Source: Lachnospiraceae bacterium
GTDB taxonomy: Bacteria > Bacillota > Clostridia > Lachnospirales > Lachnospiraceae
Assembly: GCA_009911195.1 (NCBI GenBank)
Contig: QXWV01000044.1
Span: forward strand, 1-64,000
Direction of reading: 5' to 3'
Length of the DNA stretch: 64,000 nucleotides
Below the pieces are notes generated by a model. That model ran no database searches. It saw nothing but the letters and a program-made list of their open reading frames with translations, and was not told the origin of the DNA. Within the stretch, counting starts at the first letter, position 1. Every line of letters begins with the position of its first letter. Shown here piece by piece: positions 59,031-64,000 of this stretch. The position numbers and the translations under genes are program-made.

Positions 59031-59582
59031 TTACTGCCTTCTTTTCAAGAACACATGCTTGTTTGTTTTATATGTTTTTTCCCGTATAATTTCATACCCC
59101 AAAGAAGCAGAAAAAGAAAAATCTTCCAAAAGGTCCGCTTCCACAATAATTAATGTATCATTTGCTACATAGGCTTTATCCGCCAGGGCAGCCAGCACTC
59201 TTTCCTCATATCCTTCCCCATAAGGGGGGTCCATAAAAATAATATCCGCTTCCTTTTCATGAATGAGGGCTAGTGCGCCACAGGCATCCTGCCTAAAAAG
59301 CGTTGCCCTCTCTTCCATTTTCGTAAACCGTACATTTTGCTGTATACAGGAAAATGCTTCCTTATTATTATCCACAAAATAGGCATGCCTTGCCCCACGG
59401 CTGAGGGCCTCAATACCGATTCCCCCGCTTCCGCTGAACAAGTCGATAAATATACTATCCTCCAGATATGGCTGCAAAATATTAAATAGCGTTTCTTTTA
59501 TTCTATCCGTTGTTGGCCGTGTGTCTATTCCCTTCGGCGTTTTTAACGGAAGGCGCCTTGCTGTTCCTGCAATTACTCTCAT
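59031..59582 (-). CDS. rsmD: 16S rRNA (guanine966-N2)-methyltransferase RsmD
   Basis: 183 residues. The start [20 protein letters not shown]-binding [17 protein letters not shown] and the catalytic [10 protein letters not shown] are diagnostic. It methylates G966 of 16S rRNA in the 30S subunit. First gene of rsmD-coaD-coiled-coil, with a clear promoter at 59638-59666. Confidence 0.95.
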   Translation of the reverse strand: MRVIAGTARRLPLKTPKGIDTRPTTDRIKETLFNILQPYLEDSIFIDLFSGSGGIGIEALSRGARHAYFVDNNKEAFSCIQQNVRFTKMEERATLFRQDACGALALIHEKEADIIFMDPPYGEGYEERVLAALADKAYVANDTLIIVEADLLEDFSFSASLGYEIIREKTYKTNKHVFLKRRQ

Positions 59583-59637
59583 AATAAACCCTTTGCTTTA
59601 TGGTAATATCCTCGAATTAAATTTCTATCTTTCTATC

Positions 59638-59666
59638 ATAATAATCGTTTCTGTGTTTCTGGTCAA
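59638..59666 (-). promoter_or_regulatory. promoter of rsmD-coaD
   Basis: Minus-strand TTGACC (59661-59666) and TATTAT (59638-59643) with 17-bp spacing, about 50 bases before the rsmD start. No terminator for the preceding topoisomerase gene is evident in 59583-59708. Confidence 0.7.
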
Positions 59667-59708
59667 TCTTTTTTTCTGCAATAAGAATATCATAGCAAGA
59701 AAATACGC

Positions 59709-61949
59709 CTAAATCCTTGGCTTTATTCCCTTCGTATCCCTTTTCCCCGATTTTATTTTATTCAATTCCAGCTTTTTGCCTTTATATTCAATGAAATGCT
59801 CTGTAGTATTTTGGGTATAATATACCTCTTCCACATAATCTTTATTACCCAGTTTCATCCCCCGGACACCTACAGCCCCTTTTTTCTTGTCCGGTATTTC
59901 CTCCACAGGAAAGCGCAGGAAATATCCCCCCGCCGTCTGCAACACAATATTGCTTTGTTCTTTCAGGATGGCTACGGAGACTACTTCATCCCCCTCCTGC
60001 AGTTTCGTGGCCGCCACTGTCCGTTTCGCCACATCGAATTCCCCGCCGTCCACAACCTTTAGCATGGACTGCCTGGTGGCAAAAACCACCCGGTAAAGGT
60101 TCAGTTGCGACTGCCCCGTCACAAGGATAATCGTTTCTTTTTCCGCGCTATAGTTGCTGATATTATCAAGGGGAATTCCCTTGTCCCGGAATTTCCCAAA
60201 AGGAATATCCAATACTTTGATAGTATGTAGCTGCCCCAAGTTAGTAAAGACGCAGATGCGCCCTGTATTTTTACAGGGGAAGACGTATTTATTTTCCCCG
60301 TCAGCCGCTTCTTTGTTCCTTTCATAAGTGGACATGTCAATGGTTTTTACATAGCCGAAACGGTCAATGAGGCACATCACTTCCATTTCTTCCACTTTCT
60401 TTTCCTCATAAACGGCAATCTCCCCATTTTCCACTACGGTTCTCCGGGGTCTGCCATATTCCTTTTTTATGGCATCTAATTCCTGGATTATGACCTGTGC
60501 CATGGAATCCCGGCGCTCCAGAATATCCTCATAGCGGTAAATATTCGCCATTGTTTCCTCGTGCTCTTTGATTAAAGCTTCCAGCTCCAGCCCGATTAAT
60601 TTATATAAACGCATATCCAATATGGCATTCGCCTGCTTTTCGGTGAACCTAAGCTGGGCAGCCATTATCTTGGACTCCTTTGACTTGAATTTAATGCCTT
60701 CTGTATTTCCTTCCGTAAGGCAGTTCTTTACCATTGCCCTGTCCTTGCTGCCCCGGAGTATTTCGATGATTAAATCGATGACATTGCAGGCTTTTATCAG
60801 CCCTTCCTGTATCTCTTTCCGCTCCAGTTCTTTTTCCAGAAGAGTCTTATATTTCCGGCCGGCTACTTCAAACTGAAAATCAACGTTAGCCTTAATAATT
60901 TGCTTTAACCCCATGGTTTCCGGCCGGCCACCGGAAATCGCCAGCATATTTACCCCAAAAGTGTCTTCCAGGCGGGTTTTTTTGTAAAGCATATTGATAA
61001 AATTGCTTACATCCGCATCCTTTTTCAGCTCGATGACAATGCGGATGCCTTCCTTGGAGGACTGGTTGGAAATATCTACGATATCCTGGGTTTTTTTTGT
61101 CTCCGCAAGGGCTGCTACATCGGAAAGGAATTTCCCGATATTGGCGCCAATCATCGGATAGGGGATTTCCGTAATGACAAGGTTGGTTTTTCCACCTTTG
61201 GCCTTTTCTATTTCCACCTTGCCCCTGATTTTTACTTTTCCCATTCCAGTTTCATAAATGGGCAGAAGTTCATCTTTATTGATTACAATCCCCCCGGTAG
61301 GGAAGTCGGGTCCTTTCACATACTTCATAAGTTCTTTTGTTGTAATTTGAGGGTCTTTCATATATGCTTTGGCTGCATCAATGACTTCCGCCAGATTATG
61401 GGGCGGGATGTTTGTAGCCATTCCTACCGCGATACCTTCCGAGCCATTCACAAGAAGATTGGGTACTTTTACCGGAAGCACCGCAGGCTCTTTTTCCGTT
61501 TCGTCGAAATTAGGGATAAAATCCACCACATCTTTATCCAAATCGGAGAGGAATGCTTCCTGGGTAACTTTCTCCAGACGGGCCTCCGTATAACGCATGG
61601 CCGCCGCCCCATCCCCTTCGATATTGCCGAAATTACCATGGCCGTCTATGAGGGGCATCCCCTTTTTAAAATCCTGGGTCATTACTACCAGGGATTCATA
61701 TATGGAGCTATCCCCATGGGGATGATATTTACCCATCGTATCCCCTACAATACGGGCGCTTTTCCGGTAAGGTCTGTCATAGCGGATGCCCAGTTCATGC
61801 ATATCATATAAAGTCCTTCTCTGCACCGGTTTTAATCCATCCCTTACGTCAGGAAGGGCTCTCGCAATAATGACGCTCATCGCATAATCGATATATGATT
61901 TCTGCATCACTTCCGAATATTCTGTTTTTATAATTCTGCTGTCCTCCAT
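59709..61949 (-). CDS. parC: type IIA topoisomerase subunit A, ParC-like
   Basis: 746 residues, about 80-100 shorter than typical GyrA. The N-terminal breakage-reunion domain has catalytic Y120 in AAMRYTEAR. The quinolone-determining region reads GKYHPHGDSSIYES, with S81 and E85 at the usual resistance positions, so it looks drug-sensitive. The C-terminal pinwheel (about 500-740) lacks the GyrA box QRRGGKG, which supports topoisomerase IV over gyrase. ParC with ParE decatenates daughter chromosomes. It lies 37 bases after the B subunit. GyrA of a second pair remains an alternative. Confidence 0.82.
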   Translation of the reverse strand: MEDSRIIKTEYSEVMQKSYIDYAMSVIIARALPDVRDGLKPVQRRTLYDMHELGIRYDRPYRKSARIVGDTMGKYHPHGDSSIYESLVVMTQDFKKGMPLIDGHGNFGNIEGDGAAAMRYTEARLEKVTQEAFLSDLDKDVVDFIPNFDETEKEPAVLPVKVPNLLVNGSEGIAVGMATNIPPHNLAEVIDAAKAYMKDPQITTKELMKYVKGPDFPTGGIVINKDELLPIYETGMGKVKIRGKVEIEKAKGGKTNLVITEIPYPMIGANIGKFLSDVAALAETKKTQDIVDISNQSSKEGIRIVIELKKDADVSNFINMLYKKTRLEDTFGVNMLAISGGRPETMGLKQIIKANVDFQFEVAGRKYKTLLEKELERKEIQEGLIKACNVIDLIIEILRGSKDRAMVKNCLTEGNTEGIKFKSKESKIMAAQLRFTEKQANAILDMRLYKLIGLELEALIKEHEETMANIYRYEDILERRDSMAQVIIQELDAIKKEYGRPRRTVVENGEIAVYEEKKVEEMEVMCLIDRFGYVKTIDMSTYERNKEAADGENKYVFPCKNTGRICVFTNLGQLHTIKVLDIPFGKFRDKGIPLDNISNYSAEKETIILVTGQSQLNLYRVVFATRQSMLKVVDGGEFDVAKRTVAATKLQEGDEVVSVAILKEQSNIVLQTAGGYFLRFPVEEIPDKKKGAVGVRGMKLGNKDYVEEVYYTQNTTEHFIEYKGKKLELNKIKSGKRDTKGIKPRI

Positions 61950-61986
61950 GACAGATTCCTCCTATTCCAGTTCCGCAAGTGCCCCT

Positions 61987-63909
61987 CTAAATATCCAGTT
62001 CCGCGTCGGTGGCGTGTTCGTAGATGAAAGCTTTTCGGGGGGGAACTTCGGTGCCCATGAGCATTTCCGTTACTTCGGAAGCCATGCGGGCGTCTTCGAT
62101 TTCCACTAGTTTTAATAGTCTTGTCTCCGGGTTCAGGGTGGTTTCCCATAGCTGTCCGGCATCCATTTCACCAAGCCCTTTATAGCGCTGTAGAGTAAAA
62201 GGGCCTTTGTGGCGTTTTCTGTATTTTTCTAAAGCTTTATCGTCATAGAGGTACTCTTCTTCTCCTTTGGATGGCATGGCCTTATATAAGGGCGGCATGG
62301 CTATGTATACATGCCCTTCGTAAATGAGTTCCGGCATGAAACGATAAAATAAGGTTAACAATAAGGTGGAAATATGGGCGCCATCCACATCGGCATCTGC
62401 CATGATGATAATCTTGTCATAGCGCAATTTGGAAATATCGAAATCATTGCCATAGCCTTCCGAAAAACCACAGCCAAAGGCATTAATCATGGTCTTTATT
62501 TCCGCATTGGCAAGGACTTTGTCAATGCTGGCCTTTTCCACATTCAAAATCTTTCCCCGGATGGGCAGGATAGCCTGAAAAGCACGGTTTCTCGCTGTCT
62601 TTGCACTGCCCCCTGCAGAATCGCCCTCCACAATGAAGATTTCGCATTTGGAAGCATCCCTGGATTCGCAGTTGGCCAGCTTTCCATTGGAGTCAAAGGA
62701 AAATTTCTGCCTGGTCAGCATATTAGTCTTTGCTTTTTCTTCCGTTTTCCGTATTTTTGCCGCTTTTTCCGCACAGGAAATCACGCTTTTTAATGTTTCC
62801 AGATTTCGGTCAAAATAACGGACAATCTCTTCCCCGGTAACTTTGCTGACCACCTTTGCCGCATCCTGGTTGTCCAGCTTGGTTTTCGTCTGCCCTTCAA
62901 ACCTGGGGTCAGGGTGTTTGATGGAAACTACTGCCGTCATGCCGTTGCGCACGTCTGCCCCGGTAAAATTTACATCTTTTTCCTTTAAGATGTTCAACTC
63001 CCTGGCATAAGTATTTATTACATTTGTGAACATTGTCTTGAAACCAGTCAGATGAGTGCCACCTTCTGCATTGTAGATATTATTGCAAAAACCCAGTACA
63101 TTTTCATGGAATTCATTCACATACTGAAAGGCCACTTCCACAGAAATATTTTCATTTTCCCCTTTATAATAAATCACATCGTGTACCATTTCCTTAGATT
63201 TATTCATATCCTTGATAAAGCCCACAATGCCTTCCGGTTCCTTGTATTCCATGCGCTCGGCAGGAGTTTTTCGTTTATCTTCATATATTATCGTTAAGGT
63301 AGGGTTCAAATAGGCCGTCTCGTGCAGGCGGCTTTTTACTTCGTCCTCTTTAAAACGGGTTCTGTCAAAAATCGTATCATCCGGAAGAAAGTTCACCTTT
63401 GTTCCAGTCTCCCGTGTTTTACCGATGACAGGAAGCAGCCCGTCTTTTAATTCGATGATTGGATTTCCCCTCTCGTATTTGTCTTCATAAATAAGGCCGC
63501 CATTTTTTACCTGAACGGTCAGATAAGCAGACAGGGCATTGACTACAGAAGAGCCTACTCCATGTAGCCCGCCGCTTGTTTTATAGGCGGAGTTATCGAA
63601 TTTCCCTCCTGCATGTAAAGTGGTAAATACAAGCCGTTCCGCACTTACCCCCTTTTCGTGCATCCCAACAGGGATACCACGGCCGTTATCTTCCACTGTT
63701 GCCGAACCATCCGCTTCCAATGTTACTTTTATTTTATCGCAATAGCCTGCCAGATGCTCGTCCACGGCATTATCCACAATTTCATAGATGAGATGATTCA
63801 ACCCTTTATAGGAAACGCTTCCGATATACATCCCCGGCCGTTTCCTGACCGCTTCCAGCCCTTCTAAAACTGTTATTTTCGAGGCATCATAGGTATCTGT
63901 TTTTGCCAT
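61987..63909 (-). CDS. parE: type IIA topoisomerase subunit B, ParE-like
   Basis: 640 residues. The GHKL ATPase domain has EIVDNAVDEHLAG, the ATP-lid motif GGLHGVGSSVVNALS, and the Toprim domain has EGDSAGGSAKTARNR and MADADVDGAHISTLL. The end QRYKGLGEMDAGQLWETTL is normal. It supplies energy for strand passage with the A subunit downstream. Gyrase and ParE B subunits are close; the call follows the partner's missing GyrA box. GGAAAGGATG precedes the ATG. Confidence 0.82.
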   Translation of the reverse strand: MAKTDTYDASKITVLEGLEAVRKRPGMYIGSVSYKGLNHLIYEIVDNAVDEHLAGYCDKIKVTLEADGSATVEDNGRGIPVGMHEKGVSAERLVFTTLHAGGKFDNSAYKTSGGLHGVGSSVVNALSAYLTVQVKNGGLIYEDKYERGNPIIELKDGLLPVIGKTRETGTKVNFLPDDTIFDRTRFKEDEVKSRLHETAYLNPTLTIIYEDKRKTPAERMEYKEPEGIVGFIKDMNKSKEMVHDVIYYKGENENISVEVAFQYVNEFHENVLGFCNNIYNAEGGTHLTGFKTMFTNVINTYARELNILKEKDVNFTGADVRNGMTAVVSIKHPDPRFEGQTKTKLDNQDAAKVVSKVTGEEIVRYFDRNLETLKSVISCAEKAAKIRKTEEKAKTNMLTRQKFSFDSNGKLANCESRDASKCEIFIVEGDSAGGSAKTARNRAFQAILPIRGKILNVEKASIDKVLANAEIKTMINAFGCGFSEGYGNDFDISKLRYDKIIIMADADVDGAHISTLLLTLFYRFMPELIYEGHVYIAMPPLYKAMPSKGEEEYLYDDKALEKYRKRHKGPFTLQRYKGLGEMDAGQLWETTLNPETRLLKLVEIEDARMASEVTEMLMGTEVPPRKAFIYEHATDAELDI

Positions 63910-63950
63910 TGTTTACATCCTTTCCATCATCTTTCAAAAATCCATTTTGT

Positions 63951-63959
63951 AGTATAGCA
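63951..63959 (-). promoter_or_regulatory. extended -10 promoter of the topoisomerase operon
   Basis: Minus-strand TGCTATACT gives a -10 TATACT with a TGn extension about 45 bases before the parE ATG. No good -35 lies at 17 bases, so it is an extended -10 type. Beyond 63960 the window edge leaves nothing to call. Confidence 0.5.
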
Positions 63960-64000
63960 TATATTTTGTGGAAATAAAAGGGGAAAATACCGCACAAGTG

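Noticed and set aside
61987-64000. Origin of replication beside gyrB/gyrA
   Set aside because: No dnaA, dnaN or recF, and no DnaA-box cluster was found at the right edge.

Overview
The window looks like a chromosomal segment of a low-to-medium GC, Gram-positive, endospore-forming anaerobe of the Clostridia, most likely family Lachnospiraceae. This is inferred from a LexA box of the Firmicute type, PdaA, a SpoVAF-like GerA protein, YlbJ, an L27 protein with a Prp cleavage leader, HisZ with short-form HisG, Feo genes with a Cys-rich FeoB-associated peptide, and polybasic-tailed surface proteins. Nearly all genes are ordinary chromosomal ones. I see no prophage, integrative element, CRISPR array, rRNA or tRNA.

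Layout. 1-5.9 kb: end of a cytidylate-kinase-like gene, then dtd and an AI-2E permease (minus), a TtcA-like tRNA thiolase and a Xer-type recombinase (plus), and a divergent SOS pair (LysM protein / lexA) with several LexA boxes. 5.9-11.7 kb: a second cytidylate-kinase-like gene and a complete branched-chain amino acid ABC importer (livJ, livHMGF), with separate promoters for livJ and livHMGF. 11.8-18 kb: a DUF378 protein, a MATE exporter and the rplU-prp-rpmA-obg-yhbY-nadD-yqeK-rsfS block, with an L21 leader and a terminator between rpmA and obg. 18-22.9 kb: Nudix, RNase E/G and the TIGR03936/TIGR03960 pair. 22.9-31 kb: pdaA, a membrane-anchored cohesin-like protein and a giant dockerin-bearing M60-like metalloprotease, apparently one translationally coupled unit; this is the most striking accessory locus.

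31-36.3 kb: hisZ-hisG-hisD-hisB-hisIE, where hisB is broken by a single-base frameshift and HisIE carries a degenerate HisF-like N-terminal domain. 36.3-42.2 kb: RecU, an RluD-type pseudouridine synthase, an unknown membrane protein, a short-chain dehydrogenase, YgiQ and a HAD phosphatase. 42.3-44.8 kb: an orphan small protein and a MotA/MotB-like (ZorAB-like) proton-channel pair. 44.9-46.2 kb: a cobalamin-riboswitch-controlled DUF4430 lipoprotein plus ECF S-component. 46.3-51.4 kb: a SpoVAF-like germination protein, the feoA-feoA-feoB-Cys peptide operon and a divergent DtxR-family regulator with a palindromic operator over the feo promoter.

51.4-59.6 kb: a membrane-fused spermidine-synthase-like protein, a transglutaminase-like protein, an RsuA-family pseudouridine synthase, YlbJ, a membrane-anchored amidase, a coiled-coil protein, coaD and rsmD. 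59.7-63.9 kb: a type IIA topoisomerase pair that looks like ParC/ParE rather than gyrase.

Start codons were moved inward from the longest reading frame where a ribosome binding site or family alignment argued for it; these choices are noted per gene. All family assignments rest on motifs read by eye, without database searches.
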